Positions 1 to 8,634 of a DNA stretch of 32,455 nucleotides are shown piece after piece (position 1 is the stretch's first letter; each line of letters begins with the position of its first letter). The DNA comes from Pirellulaceae bacterium (GTDB lineage: Bacteria; Planctomycetota; Planctomycetia; Pirellulales; Pirellulaceae): assembly GCA_024102795.1 (NCBI GenBank), contig JAGFJK010000408.1:1-32455 (forward strand), read 5' to 3'. The notes beneath the pieces were generated by a model. The model was not told the origin of the DNA, searched no databases, and worked only from the letters and a program-made list of their open reading frames with translations. The translations under genes and the position numbers were made by a program.

Positions 1-1
1 C

Positions 2-628
2 TTCCGCCTGGGCGGGCCGCCGCTGCTGGCGCTGCCCGCCGCACTGCTGCTGGGCCTGACGCTGTGGCCGCTGATCGAGGAGCTGTTTCTGCTGACCCGC
101 TGGCTGGGTCTGGATACGATCGACCCGACCAAACTGCAAGGCGTGGAAACGCTGCTGGCCCAGTGGCGCCGCCTGCCGCCCTGGTGGATCCTGCTCTGCC
201 TGGCCGCGACGCCGGCCGTGTTCGAGGAGCTGTTTTTTCGCGGCTACCTGTTCACGGCGCTGGGCACGCGCTTCAAACCGCGGGACACGATTCTGCTGTC
301 GGCCCTGCTGTTCGGGCTGTTTCACGTGGTCACCACCAGCACGCTGGCCGTCGAACGGCTGCTGCCCAGCATGACGCTGGGGCTGATCCTGGGCTGGCTC
401 TGCTGGCGCACGCGCAGCGTCTGGCCCGGCGTGTTGCTGCACGCCTGCCACAACGGATTGTTGCTGATGGTGGCGTACTATCGCCGGGAGCTGGAAGCCT
501 GGGGGCTGGGCGATGCGGGCGATCACCTGCCCTGGCACTGGCTGGCCCTGTCCGGGCTGGGATTGCTGATCGGCGCGGCCCTGATTCAACTGGCCTCGGC
601 CCGCGTCAGTCGCGCGTCACGTCAATGA
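2..628 (+). CDS. CPBP-family (CAAX-like) intramembrane protease, 5' partial
   Basis: The frame is open from base 2, so the gene begins outside the window; 208 residues are visible. The CPBP (Abi/CAAX protease) signature is clear: FEELFFRGYLF (the EExxxR motif), then FGLFHV, then HACHNG, which supply the Glu, Arg, His and Asn/His residues of the membrane-embedded metal-type active site. Several hydrophobic stretches flank these motifs, as expected for a polytopic membrane protein. Planctomycete CPBP domains are sometimes fused behind an ABC-2 permease; the hydrophobic segment before the domain would allow this, but the window does not show it. The stop codon lies 23 bp inside the convergent gene at 606-1289. 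The substrate is unknown. Family call is firm; physiological role is not. Confidence 0.88.
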   Translation, partial: FRLGGPPLLALPAALLLGLTLWPLIEELFLLTRWLGLDTIDPTKLQGVETLLAQWRRLPPWWILLCLAATPAVFEELFFRGYLFTALGTRFKPRDTILLSALLFGLFHVVTTSTLAVERLLPSMTLGLILGWLCWRTRSVWPGVLLHACHNGLLLMVAYYRRELEAWGLGDAGDHLPWHWLALSGLGLLIGAALIQLASARVSRASRQ

Positions 629-1289
629 CCTTCCAGTCGGTCAGAATGGCGGCGCCCCAAGGATGAAACGCGCCGCGGTCGGTGACCAGGGGAATCGCCG
701 TGATCCGGCCGCGGACGATCAGCAGGTCCGCATGGCGCAGTCGCCGGGCGAGTTCCAGGGGAATCTCGCTGCCGATGCGGAGCCCGATCGGTTCGGCAAA
801 GATATGGAACGTCGGCCGCTCGAGCGCGCCGACGTAGTCAATCGTCCCCAGGTTGCCCAGCAGCGGCGGCTCGGCGTGCAGCAGGACAAACCGCGTCCGG
901 CCGTCGCGCCGGGTTTCCACCAGCACCTCCTCCGCCGTCACCCTTTGCACGAACAGGCGGACGTCCAGTTGGCTGCCGATCAGCGAGTCCGCCATCTGCC
1001 GCAGTTGCACGGCCAGCTCGTCGCGCAAGAACACGTTGTCGCGCGCGTCGATCAGCCGGCGCATCAGGTCGTCCACTTGGGCCACCTGCTCGAAGGTAAC
1101 GATCTTCTCGGCGGCGGGCGGCGGTGCCACGGGCGGGTTCGGTGCGGGCGGCGGTGGAACGGGCAGCGGCGGTACCGGCAGCGGTGCGTTCAGTGAAGGC
1201 GCGGCGGGCTGCTGCGCGAAGCCGGGCCGGGCGGCGGTGAGCAACAGCGTCCAACCTAACACGGCTGCCAGCAGGCCCAGACGGAACAT
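606..1289 (-). CDS. Secreted proline-rich hypothetical protein
   Basis: A 227-aa protein with a classical signal peptide: positive start (MFRLG), hydrophobic core to about residue 20, likely cleavage near GFA-QQ at residues 24-27. A low-complexity linker follows, rich in Pro, Val and Ala (about residues 28-60). The rest is a soluble domain of about 165 residues with alternating helical and beta-like stretches and no motif I recognise. It is probably exported to the periplasm, with the Pro-rich segment as spacer. It lies downstream of the alcohol dehydrogenase gene on the same strand after a 155-bp gap, and its 3' end overlaps the convergent protease gene. No function can be assigned. Confidence 0.75.
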   Translation of the reverse strand: MFRLGLLAAVLGWTLLLTAARPGFAQQPAAPSLNAPLPVPPLPVPPPPAPNPPVAPPPAAEKIVTFEQVAQVDDLMRRLIDARDNVFLRDELAVQLRQMADSLIGSQLDVRLFVQRVTAEEVLVETRRDGRTRFVLLHAEPPLLGNLGTIDYVGALERPTFHIFAEPIGLRIGSEIPLELARRLRHADLLIVRGRITAIPLVTDRGAFHPWGAAILTDWKVIDVTRD

Positions 1290-1444
1290 GCGATTGCCTC
1301 ACAGTTGCGGCGGCGAAGGGGACACCTGGCGGGCACGCGCCGGCCCGCTCTCTGTCATCCTAGTTCCCAGACCGCTCCCGCCGGCACGTTCGCCGGGAGG
1401 AATCGCCAGAATTCGCCACGCCCCAGGCCGCAAAGCCGGCACAA

Positions 1445-2650
1445 TCAGAAGGCGGCTTCCAGAATCTCCAGCAGATCCTGCTGGCTGGCGCGGCGCGGAT
1501 TGACCCACAGCAGCCGCTTGATGGCGAACGTTTTTTCGGCGAACTCCGGCAACTGCTCCCGCCGGCCTCCCAGGTCGCGGATCCGCAGCGGGATCCCGAT
1601 CCGCTCGCGCAGCCGGCTGACCGCCGCGATCGCCCGCTCGGCCGCCTGCCGCTGGTCGTCTCCGCTGGTGTCTTCGCCCAGCAGCCGAGCGATACGGGCC
1701 AGCGCCGCTTCCCGCTCCGGCAGATTGAACCGCATCACGTACGGCAACAGCAGTCCATTGCCGCCGCCGTGCGAGCAGTGCAACGCCCCACCCAGCGGAT
1801 ACTCCAGCGCGTGGACCAGGGCCACGCCGCAGTTCGAAAAGGCCAGTCCCGCCAGGGTGGCGGCCAGCGCCATCTGCTCGCGGGCTTCCCGGTCGCCGCC
1901 GTCGTCCACCGCGCGGACCAGGTATCTGCCGATCAGCTCGATCGCCTTGTCCGCCAGGCAATCGCCCAGCGCGTTGCGCCCGTCGTAGCCAGTCGATTGA
2001 CCAGCGGGCACTTCCAGCCGGTCGTAATCCGTCGCCGTGCAGGCCTCGATCGCGTGCGTCAGCGCATCGATGCCACTGTCGGCCGTCACTTGCCGCGGGC
2101 AGCTCAGCGTCAGATCGGGATCCACGATCGCCAAGGCCGGCCGCAGATAGTTGCTCAGCGAGCTGACCTTCACCTGCTGCTCGGTATCCGTCAGCACGGC
2201 GGCGTGCGACACCTCGCTGCCGGTCCCCGCCGTGGTCGGCACGCAGAGCACGGGCAGGATCGGGCCGGGAACCTGGTCCCAGCCGAAATAATCCCGCGGC
2301 GAGCCGCCATGCGTGAACACGGTGGCCACGATCTTGGCCAGGTCCATGTTGCTGCCGCCGCCCAGACCGACGATCCCCTCCGGTTGAAACTGGCCGGCCA
2401 TCGCCACCGCCCGCTCGGCCGTGGCCAGCGAAGGTTCCGCTTCCCCCTCGTCGAATACCTGCAGCGCGCAGCCCGCCGTGCGGAGCGGCGCCACGACTTG
2501 CTCGGTCAAGCCGGCCGAGTTCAAGTTGCGGTCGGTGATCACCAGCAGCCGCCGCAAGCCGCGCCGCTGGGCCAGCGGACCCAACTGGGCCGCGGCCCCG
2601 GCGCCGAACGTCAGTTGGCCGGCAGAGAAGAAATTCCAGGTGGTCCGCAT
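1445..2650 (-). CDS. Iron-containing alcohol dehydrogenase
   Basis: 401 aa, the usual length of family III metal-dependent alcohol dehydrogenases. The N-terminal Rossmann-like part carries the dinucleotide-binding GLGGGSNMD motif and the PTTAGTGSE segment typical of the family. The C-terminal helical part carries the metal ligands: Asp and His in GIDALTHAIEA, His in HALEYPLGG and His in LHCSHGGGNG. The family oxidises alcohols or reduces aldehydes with NAD(P)H. An insertion around residues 205-225 (LEVPAGQSTGYDGRN) precedes the third ligand. It starts 15 bp after the stop of the 86-aa gene and is probably co-transcribed with it. The substrate cannot be read from sequence; butanol, lactaldehyde and 4-hydroxybutyrate dehydrogenases all belong here. 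Confidence 0.93.
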   Translation of the reverse strand: MRTTWNFFSAGQLTFGAGAAAQLGPLAQRRGLRRLLVITDRNLNSAGLTEQVVAPLRTAGCALQVFDEGEAEPSLATAERAVAMAGQFQPEGIVGLGGGSNMDLAKIVATVFTHGGSPRDYFGWDQVPGPILPVLCVPTTAGTGSEVSHAAVLTDTEQQVKVSSLSNYLRPALAIVDPDLTLSCPRQVTADSGIDALTHAIEACTATDYDRLEVPAGQSTGYDGRNALGDCLADKAIELIGRYLVRAVDDGGDREAREQMALAATLAGLAFSNCGVALVHALEYPLGGALHCSHGGGNGLLLPYVMRFNLPEREAALARIARLLGEDTSGDDQRQAAERAIAAVSRLRERIGIPLRIRDLGGRREQLPEFAEKTFAIKRLLWVNPRRASQQDLLEILEAAF

Positions 2651-2664
2651 GGCACTCGGCCGGT

Positions 2665-2925
2665 TCAGGTTTTCTCGAACATCTTCTTGACCAGGTTCGC
2701 CACCAGCTCGGGCCGATCCTGCTGCACCAGGTGGTCGATCTGGTCCGGCTTGAGCCCCAGTTTTTCCAGGTGCCCGCGGAGCTGCGTCCAGTACCGCTCG
2801 CGCTTCTTCCCTTCCGACAGGTACAGTTCGGTCACCAGTTCCTGGACCCGCTGCAGGGCGATTCCCTCCCGGTTGTCGTAGTACCCCTTGATGATGTTCC
2901 GCTGGTACTTGGAATACTCGGACAT
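2665..2925 (-). CDS. Small helical hypothetical protein
   Basis: An 86-aa protein beginning MSEYSKYQRNIIKGYYDN, rich in charged and amphipathic helical segments, with no signal peptide, membrane segment or cysteines. It sits between the P-II gene (59 bp upstream) and the alcohol dehydrogenase (15 bp downstream), all on one strand, so it is probably part of that transcript. An AGGAGG-like Shine-Dalgarno (reverse complement of GCCTCCTGCC) lies just upstream of the ATG. I recognise no family. The conserved look and operon position support a real gene, but its function is unknown. Confidence 0.72.
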   Translation of the reverse strand: MSEYSKYQRNIIKGYYDNREGIALQRVQELVTELYLSEGKKRERYWTQLRGHLEKLGLKPDQIDHLVQQDRPELVANLVKKMFEKT

Positions 2926-2983
2926 GGTGCCTCCTGCCTGAAAGTGGCCACCCCGCGGCGGGCAGGGCCGCTCCGCCGCGAGT

Positions 2984-3310
2984 TCAACCCGTGCCGATAT
3001 CGATCACGCTTTCGAAACGCACCACGGGCAAGACCAGGATCTTGCCGTCGCCCATGCGGCCCGTGCGGGCCACTTTGACGATCTTGCGGAGAATCTCCTC
3101 CGCCCGCTGGTCGTCCACCCACAAGGCGATCTCCACCTTGGGCAGAAACGCCTCGGAATATTCGCTCTCGCCGTACTCGTCCAGATAGCTCTTCTGCCGC
3201 CCGAAACCCTTGACTTCCCGCACGCTGAACGCCTCCAGCGGAGCGTGCTTGAGCCCTTCGAGCACCTTCTCGGCCAGGAACGGGCGAACAATGGCGACGA
3301 TCTGTTTCAC
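2984..3310 (-). CDS. P-II family nitrogen regulatory protein (GlnB/GlnK-like)
   Basis: 108 aa, the P-II size. It opens MKQIVAIVRP, followed by VREVKGFGRQKS leading into the T-loop, then the B-loop TGRMGDGKI. Gln39, Lys40, Tyr51 (the uridylylated Tyr of enterobacterial P-II), Lys58 and Lys90 fall at canonical positions. Two things differ from the classical protein: the residue at position 47 is Gly instead of Arg, and the C-terminal RxR pair that contacts ATP phosphates is replaced (VVRFESVIDIG). P-II trimers sense ATP/ADP and 2-oxoglutarate and control ammonium uptake and glutamine synthetase modification. The neighbouring ferredoxin gene and the nearby GlnE-like gene suit a nitrogen-control role. 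It may be a divergent P-II with altered effector response. Confidence 0.92.
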   Translation of the reverse strand: MKQIVAIVRPFLAEKVLEGLKHAPLEAFSVREVKGFGRQKSYLDEYGESEYSEAFLPKVEIALWVDDQRAEEILRKIVKVARTGRMGDGKILVLPVVRFESVIDIGTG

Positions 3311-3343
3311 GGGCGGCGACCGGGACCAGCGGATACGCGGAAA

Positions 3344-3733
3344 TCAACTGAAGAAGTTGTCACCGAACAGGTTGACTTCGGGACCCGTCTCGACTTCGAT
3401 ATCGCCTTCCACCCGGGTCATGCAGGCCAGCCGCATTTTGTCTTCGTTGCCGATGTACGCCATGCTGACCATGGGATCGGGGCCGGGCAGGTAAAACTTG
3501 AGCTTTTCGCGCAGGGTCAGGGGGTTCGTGTTCTCCATCCCCTTGGTTATCAGCACCCGGCAGGTTCCGCACATCCCCAGGCCCAGGCAGTTGACGTACT
3601 TGTTGATGTCCTGGCCGATGCCGTTGACGCCGCAGTTGGTGTTGATCCCGGCCTTGGCGGCTTCGGCCCGCAGGAACGACCCGGCCGGAACCTCGATTTC
3701 CTTCTTTTCCTTGACGAACTTCACAATCGGCAT
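3344..3733 (-). CDS. 2Fe-2S ferredoxin
   Basis: 129 aa. Cys49, Cys55, Cys58 and Cys104 form a C-x5-C-x2-C-x45-C pattern in VNCLGLGMCGTCRV and RLACMT, the ligand set of plant/adrenodoxin-type [2Fe-2S] ferredoxins. An extra Cys34 lies before the cluster. The N terminus MPIVKFVKEKKEIEVPAG matches the first beta strands of the fold. It is a soluble electron carrier. The gene lies 33 bp upstream of P-II and 49 bp downstream of the FAD-dependent oxidoreductase on the same strand, so the oxidoreductase could be its redox partner; that pairing is inference. The long segment between the third and fourth Cys is larger than in compact ferredoxins. Confidence 0.9.
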   Translation of the reverse strand: MPIVKFVKEKKEIEVPAGSFLRAEAAKAGINTNCGVNGIGQDINKYVNCLGLGMCGTCRVLITKGMENTNPLTLREKLKFYLPGPDPMVSMAYIGNEDKMRLACMTRVEGDIEVETGPEVNLFGDNFFS

Positions 3734-3782
3734 GGCAGGGCCTTCGGCGGCTTCTGAGGGGAAAACGGGCAGTCCAGGGCAT

Positions 3783-5333
3783 TTAATCGTAGCAACGGGG
3801 CCCGGCGCCGTCTACCGCGTCGGCCGGCTGCTCCATCACCGCCTGCCCCGCCAGGCGGCCGCTGGTCAGCGCCCAGGCGATGTGCAAGCCGTGGCCCCAG
3901 AGAATCATCCCGCCCAGACCGTTCTGCCCCACGGCGTACAGCCCGGGGATCGGACGGCCTTGTGGGTCGAGCACCTGGAGTTGCCGGTTCACGGCCGCTC
4001 CACCCTCGGTGGTGGTAAAGTACGACTTGACCGGGCCCAGCAACACCCAGGGCGCAGCCGCCAGCGGATGCCGGTCGCCGATTCGACCCCAGAGGTCGTT
4101 ACTTCCTCGCACGTAGGCATTGTACTGCTGGACCGCCCCTTCCACGCCCGCCGCGGGCAGCCGGCGCCGGCGAGCGACCTGGGCCAGGCTGCCCGCCCGG
4201 CAACAGACATCGGGCCGCAACCGCAGGTAGTCGGCGACGTAAGCGTAGGCAATGTCGGGCGCGGTGGAAACGAAGTGCGGCCAGGCCGAATACCGCTGGA
4301 CCAGCCGCCCGTCCAGCAGCAGCCAGGCCTGCTTCCCCGGCTGCTCGGCCACGGCGATCTCCCGCCGCGGGCTGAGCCGTTCGTTGACGAACCGCTGACC
4401 GTGCTGGTTCAGCAGGATCGCGCCGTCGTCCAGCAGGCTGTTCTCCGGGTGCTGCCAGGTGACCAGCAACCGCTTGATCAGCCGCTGCAAGACCCACTTC
4501 GGCAACCGTCCGGCCAGCGTGCCCAGCAGCCGGGCCACCGGCCCCCGCGCGGGCAGCCACTGCTGGAAAGGCCGGCGGCGCGAGGCGACAAAGCGCAGTT
4601 CGGGGCCGTACGTGACGTCCATGTTCAGCAGCTCGCCGCCCGCGGCCAGCACCAGTTGCTGGCCGTCGCCGCCAGCGAACGGGTTGATGCCGTCGATATG
4701 GGCGAACTGCGAACCTTTGTAACGGGCGATCAGCGGCCCGTTGTGAGCGTAGTCGCCAGCGGCCAGGATCACGCCGCGGCGGGCGACAAACGTCCGAGGC
4801 TGGCCGCTGATGCGAGCTTCCACGCCGGTCACCCGATCGCCGCTCCACATCAGCCGCTCGACGGCCGCTCGGCACAGCAGGCTGCCGCCCGCCCGGCTTA
4901 GGGCCAGTTGCAGTGCGGCGATGTAGGCCTTGGCTCCCGGCACCACGTTGTGCATCCGCGGCACGCGATTGGGAGGTTCCGGGCTGGGACCGACAAACGA
5001 CAGCCCCAGCGCGGCGGCCCAGTCGAGTGTTTCGGCGGCCTGCGACAGAAAGTATTCGCGCAGCGGACCGTTGTTGCGGGCTTCGATCTCGGCTGGCGCG
5101 AACCGGCCGGCATCCTCGGCGTGCGCCCGGCAGTCGTCCTCCAGTCCGGCGGCCCGCTGCCAACGCGTGCCGGCGGCGGTGAACGAACCGACGGCGATGC
5201 CGGTGGTGCCACCCACGTGCGGCTGCTTTTCCAGTACCAGGACGCGGCCGCCTCGCTGGGCCGCCGCCAGGCCGCTGCCGCCCGCTCCGACCACGATCAC
5301 GTCGAACGGTTCGTCGGCGGAGCGTGTCCCCAT
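3783..5333 (-). CDS. FAD-dependent oxidoreductase (fumarate reductase/flavocytochrome c flavoprotein-like)
   Basis: 516 aa starting MGTRSADEPFDVIVVGAGG, where VVGAGGSGLAAA is the FAD-binding dinucleotide motif (near residues 14-25); the sequence continues with VLVLEKQPHVGGTT. The C-terminal segment has GLYAVGQNGLGGMILWGHG, the usual second FAD contact of the FAD_binding_2 family (fumarate reductase flavoproteins, 3-ketosteroid dehydrogenases). I chose the ATG at 5333 because it overlaps the GlnE-like stop in an ATGA arrangement and directly precedes the Rossmann motif; a longer open frame upstream is a shadow of the GlnE gene. No signal peptide is evident. The substrate is unknown; the nearby ferredoxin could carry electrons. 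Confidence 0.87.
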   Translation of the reverse strand: MGTRSADEPFDVIVVGAGGSGLAAAQRGGRVLVLEKQPHVGGTTGIAVGSFTAAGTRWQRAAGLEDDCRAHAEDAGRFAPAEIEARNNGPLREYFLSQAAETLDWAAALGLSFVGPSPEPPNRVPRMHNVVPGAKAYIAALQLALSRAGGSLLCRAAVERLMWSGDRVTGVEARISGQPRTFVARRGVILAAGDYAHNGPLIARYKGSQFAHIDGINPFAGGDGQQLVLAAGGELLNMDVTYGPELRFVASRRRPFQQWLPARGPVARLLGTLAGRLPKWVLQRLIKRLLVTWQHPENSLLDDGAILLNQHGQRFVNERLSPRREIAVAEQPGKQAWLLLDGRLVQRYSAWPHFVSTAPDIAYAYVADYLRLRPDVCCRAGSLAQVARRRRLPAAGVEGAVQQYNAYVRGSNDLWGRIGDRHPLAAAPWVLLGPVKSYFTTTEGGAAVNRQLQVLDPQGRPIPGLYAVGQNGLGGMILWGHGLHIAWALTSGRLAGQAVMEQPADAVDGAGPRCYD

Positions 5334-8300
5334 CAGCGCGACGCCACGGCGACCGCGTCGAACTGCCGTTCGAACTGCTCGCGGTTCTCGCGCGTGAACC
5401 GCCGGCAGAGCTCCTGCAACTGGTCCGGTCCGGAATAGCCCAGCAAGTAGGCCAGCTTGCGAAGTTCCATCGGATCTTCGGGCAAGTCGTGCCGGGCGGC
5501 CGTGTTCATCAGCCGCAAGCCCGATTCGACGCTGCGAATGAACCGGTACGATTGCCGCAAGTAGGCCGCGTCCTCCGCCGCCAGGCAGTCGGCTTGTTCC
5601 AGCGCGTCGATGGCTTCGAGCGTGCCGGGGACGAGCACTTCGGGGCGTTCGGCGGCGGACCGCAACTGGAGCATCTGCACGATGAATTCCACGTCGACCG
5701 TGCCGCCGGGACCGCGCTTCAAGTTGCGCGGCGACGCGGTCTCCTCCAGCCGCTGCCGCATCTCGCGGATCTGCCGCGCGTTCTCGTGGCTCCAGGGCTG
5801 CGAGCAGATCGCTTGCCGGATCACACCTGCCGCGGCCTGCCGCGCGGCGGGTGAACCGAAGATCAGGCGCGCCTTGCACAGCGCCTGCCGCTCCCACAAC
5901 TGCCCGTGTCCCTCCTCGTAGTACCGCGTGAACTCCGCCAGGCTGATCGCCAGCGATCCGCTGCGGCCCGTGGGGCGGAGGCGGGGATCCAGTTCGTACA
6001 GACGGCCGTGGGGTCCAAGCTGCGTGGCTCGCTTGATGATCCGCTGTCCCAACTGCCCGAAGAAGTGCTGGTTGGTCGTCGTCCGGTCGTGGCGGTTGGC
6101 CAGCGCCTGCCGCGTGTGCCCATCCGCCTCGTACAGAAAAATCACATCCATGTCGCTGTGATAGTTCGGCTCGCGCCCGCCCAGCTTGCCCATCGCCACG
6201 ATCAGCAGCGAACAACGCTCGCCGGCCCGCGGCCCGTCGGCGATCGTCGGTTCGCCGAACCGCTCCGCCAGCTCCGCATACTCCCGCTCGGCAATCTGCG
6301 TCAGGCAGACTTCGGCAATGTCCGACAAGGCCCGCTGCGTGTCGCGGATGTCCTGCTTGCGGAGGATGTCGCGGACGCCGACGCGCAGGTGCATCGAGTT
6401 CTTGAAGCTGTGCAGAATCGGTTCCGTATCGACCGCCCCCCGGCACAGTTCGGCCAGATTCGCCTCCAGTTGCCCGAACGTCGGCAGCTTGTCCAGCACC
6501 AGCGAATCCATCAGCTCGTCGATCATCCCCGGATGGCTGGTCAGGATGTCGGACAGGTACGGGCTGCCGGCGCACAACTGCACGTACAGTTGGAGCGAGG
6601 GTTGGCTGAAGCTGAACAGTTCCCAGAGCACGCCCTTGCCGCCCAGCGAATCGCTGACCTTGCTCAGGTTCACCAGCGTCAGATCCGGGTCGGGCGTGTC
6701 GGCGATCGCCTGCAGCAGGCGGGGCGCGATCGACGCCAGGAAGTGGCGGCAGCGGCGCGTGGACAGAAACGTGATCCGCTCGGCACTGAGTGCCATCAGG
6801 TTGTTGTATGCGGCCCGCGTATCCCGGAACTGGTACTTGCCCAGCACCTGCTGGATCGCTTGCTCCGGCGGATCGGGGTCCAGTACCAGGTCCACCTCGG
6901 GTTCGATCTGCTCGTCCTCCTGCGGGAACGCCTCATGCAGCAGATGGTTGAGGATCTTGCGGTTGACCTCGGTTTTCGTGCGGTAGTCGCGCGTGAATTC
7001 GTCCAGCGCCGAGCCGCCCGGGCCGTCCGACCCGCCGGGGCCGTCGGCGTACCCCAGGCGGATCGCCAGCCGCCGCAGCTCGTCCGCTTCGCGCGGCATG
7101 GTGTGCGTCTGCAGGTCGAACAGGATCTGCAGGCGATGCTCCAGCCGCCGCAGAAACTCGTAGTTCTCCTCCAGCAGCGATGCTTCCTGGTACGTCAGGC
7201 AGTGGACTTTCTCCAAACGGTTGATCGCCTGCAGCGTGTTGCCGGTGCGGATTTCGGGCAGGTCGCCCCCGTTGAGTAGTTGCAGGAACTGGATCACGAA
7301 TTCGATGTCGCGGATCCCGCCGCGGCCCGTCTTGACATTGTGGTCCTCGCCCCCCTCGCGCAGCGCGCGGTGCTCGATCCGCCGCTTGAGCGCCTTGATG
7401 CCCGAGATGTCCGCCCGGCTCAGGTAGCGGCGATAGATCCAGGGTTCCAGGTCCCGCAGGAACGCCTGGCCCAGTTCCAGGTCGCCCGCGATCGGCCGGG
7501 CCTTGACGAATGTCTGCCGCTCCCACGTGCGACCGAACACGTCGTAGTACCGCAAGGCGCTCTCCACGCTCACCACCGCCGGCCCCTGGTCGCCGTTGGG
7601 CCGCAGCCGCAAGTCCACGCGGTAGGCCGAACCCAGCTCGGTGTTGTCCGTCAGCAGCTTGACGACCATCGCCGCCAGGCGGTCAAAGTATTCCTGGTTG
7701 CTCACCGGCCGCTCGCCGTCGGTCGAGCCGCCGCTGTCGCTGAGGAACACCAGGTCGATGTCGCTGGAATAGTTCAGCTCCACACCGCCCAGCTTGCCCA
7801 GCGCGATGACGACAAACCGGGCCGGCCGGCCGTCGGGCCGCCGCGGAACGCCGCGCCGCTGTTGCATCTGGCGGTGAGCGGCCCGGACGGCCGCCTCGAC
7901 GATCGCGTCGGCCAGGAAGGAAATCTGCCGAGTGACCGTTTCGACCCGCTGCCCGCGCACCACGTCGCCGTAGGCGATCCGCAAGGTCTCCCGCCGCTTG
8001 AACCGCCGCAGGGCCTGCATGATCGTGTGCGTGTCGCTGGTCGCCAACGCCTCGGCACACAGTTCGTCCACCAGCACGTCGCGCGAGATCGGCTGGCCCT
8101 CGGTCAACCGCAGCAGGTCGAAACCTTCCGGGTCCTGGATCAGCAGGTCGGCACAATACTGGCTGGCCGAGAAGATCTGCAACAGAGTGGGCAGCGCATC
8201 CGGATCGCGCTCCATCAGCGCGCCGAGCGACAACGGGTTGCGCGTGGCGGCGACGAAACGGTCCAGGTCGTTCAGCACCCGATCCGGATCGCTGACCCGC

Positions 8301-8479
8301 GGCAGGCACGTTTCCAGTTGCCCGCACAACACGGCCAGCAGTTCGGGAACCATGCCCACCTGCCGGATGCCGACCAGGTTCCGATACGCTCGATCCAAGT
8401 CCTGCAGGCCCAGACCCCGCAGCCAGCCTGCCGCCTGCCGGGGGTCCTCCAGCATCTGAACCAGTTGATTGATTTCCAT
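5333..8479 (-). CDS. glnE: GlnE-like glutamine synthetase adenylyltransferase / adenylyl-removing enzyme
   Basis: 1048 aa with the two-domain GlnE design. The N-terminal half has IALGKLGGVELNYSSDIDL and later VDLRLRPNGDQGP. The C-terminal half has VAMGKLGGREPNYHSDMDV and LDPRLRPTGRSG. Each set is a nucleotidyltransferase active site (GxLGGxE...SDxD and DxRLRP). The family adenylylates glutamine synthetase to switch it off and deadenylylates it to switch it on, under P-II control. It is somewhat longer than the ~945-aa enterobacterial enzyme, with a Gly-rich insertion near residue 490 (DGPGGSDGPGGS). Its stop overlaps the FAD oxidoreductase start; the P-II gene lies 2 kb downstream on the same strand, supporting a nitrogen-control cluster. 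The ATG at 8479 has only a weak Shine-Dalgarno. Confidence 0.93.
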   Translation of the reverse strand: MEINQLVQMLEDPRQAAGWLRGLGLQDLDRAYRNLVGIRQVGMVPELLAVLCGQLETCLPRVSDPDRVLNDLDRFVAATRNPLSLGALMERDPDALPTLLQIFSASQYCADLLIQDPEGFDLLRLTEGQPISRDVLVDELCAEALATSDTHTIMQALRRFKRRETLRIAYGDVVRGQRVETVTRQISFLADAIVEAAVRAAHRQMQQRRGVPRRPDGRPARFVVIALGKLGGVELNYSSDIDLVFLSDSGGSTDGERPVSNQEYFDRLAAMVVKLLTDNTELGSAYRVDLRLRPNGDQGPAVVSVESALRYYDVFGRTWERQTFVKARPIAGDLELGQAFLRDLEPWIYRRYLSRADISGIKALKRRIEHRALREGGEDHNVKTGRGGIRDIEFVIQFLQLLNGGDLPEIRTGNTLQAINRLEKVHCLTYQEASLLEENYEFLRRLEHRLQILFDLQTHTMPREADELRRLAIRLGYADGPGGSDGPGGSALDEFTRDYRTKTEVNRKILNHLLHEAFPQEDEQIEPEVDLVLDPDPPEQAIQQVLGKYQFRDTRAAYNNLMALSAERITFLSTRRCRHFLASIAPRLLQAIADTPDPDLTLVNLSKVSDSLGGKGVLWELFSFSQPSLQLYVQLCAGSPYLSDILTSHPGMIDELMDSLVLDKLPTFGQLEANLAELCRGAVDTEPILHSFKNSMHLRVGVRDILRKQDIRDTQRALSDIAEVCLTQIAEREYAELAERFGEPTIADGPRAGERCSLLIVAMGKLGGREPNYHSDMDVIFLYEADGHTRQALANRHDRTTTNQHFFGQLGQRIIKRATQLGPHGRLYELDPRLRPTGRSGSLAISLAEFTRYYEEGHGQLWERQALCKARLIFGSPAARQAAAGVIRQAICSQPWSHENARQIREMRQRLEETASPRNLKRGPGGTVDVEFIVQMLQLRSAAERPEVLVPGTLEAIDALEQADCLAAEDAAYLRQSYRFIRSVESGLRLMNTAARHDLPEDPMELRKLAYLLGYSGPDQLQELCRRFTRENREQFERQFDAVAVASR

Positions 8480-8634
8480 GTCGCCAATGATTGAAATAGA
8501 CGGGCCAGGCGTCGGCGGGAGGAAGACGCTGCGGCAAACGGAGCCTCGCCAAGGCCGGCGAGCGACCAGGATGTCCCTCCATCATAACGCATCCCCCAGC
8601 GGTTGCCGACCTTGATCCTTGCCAGGAGCCTCCG

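Noticed and set aside
5334..6575. Long upstream extension of the FAD oxidoreductase frame to 930 residues
   Set aside because: The extra part lies in another frame of the GlnE-like gene, has low-complexity Arg/Ala/Gly composition, and the ATG at 5333 directly precedes the Rossmann motif.
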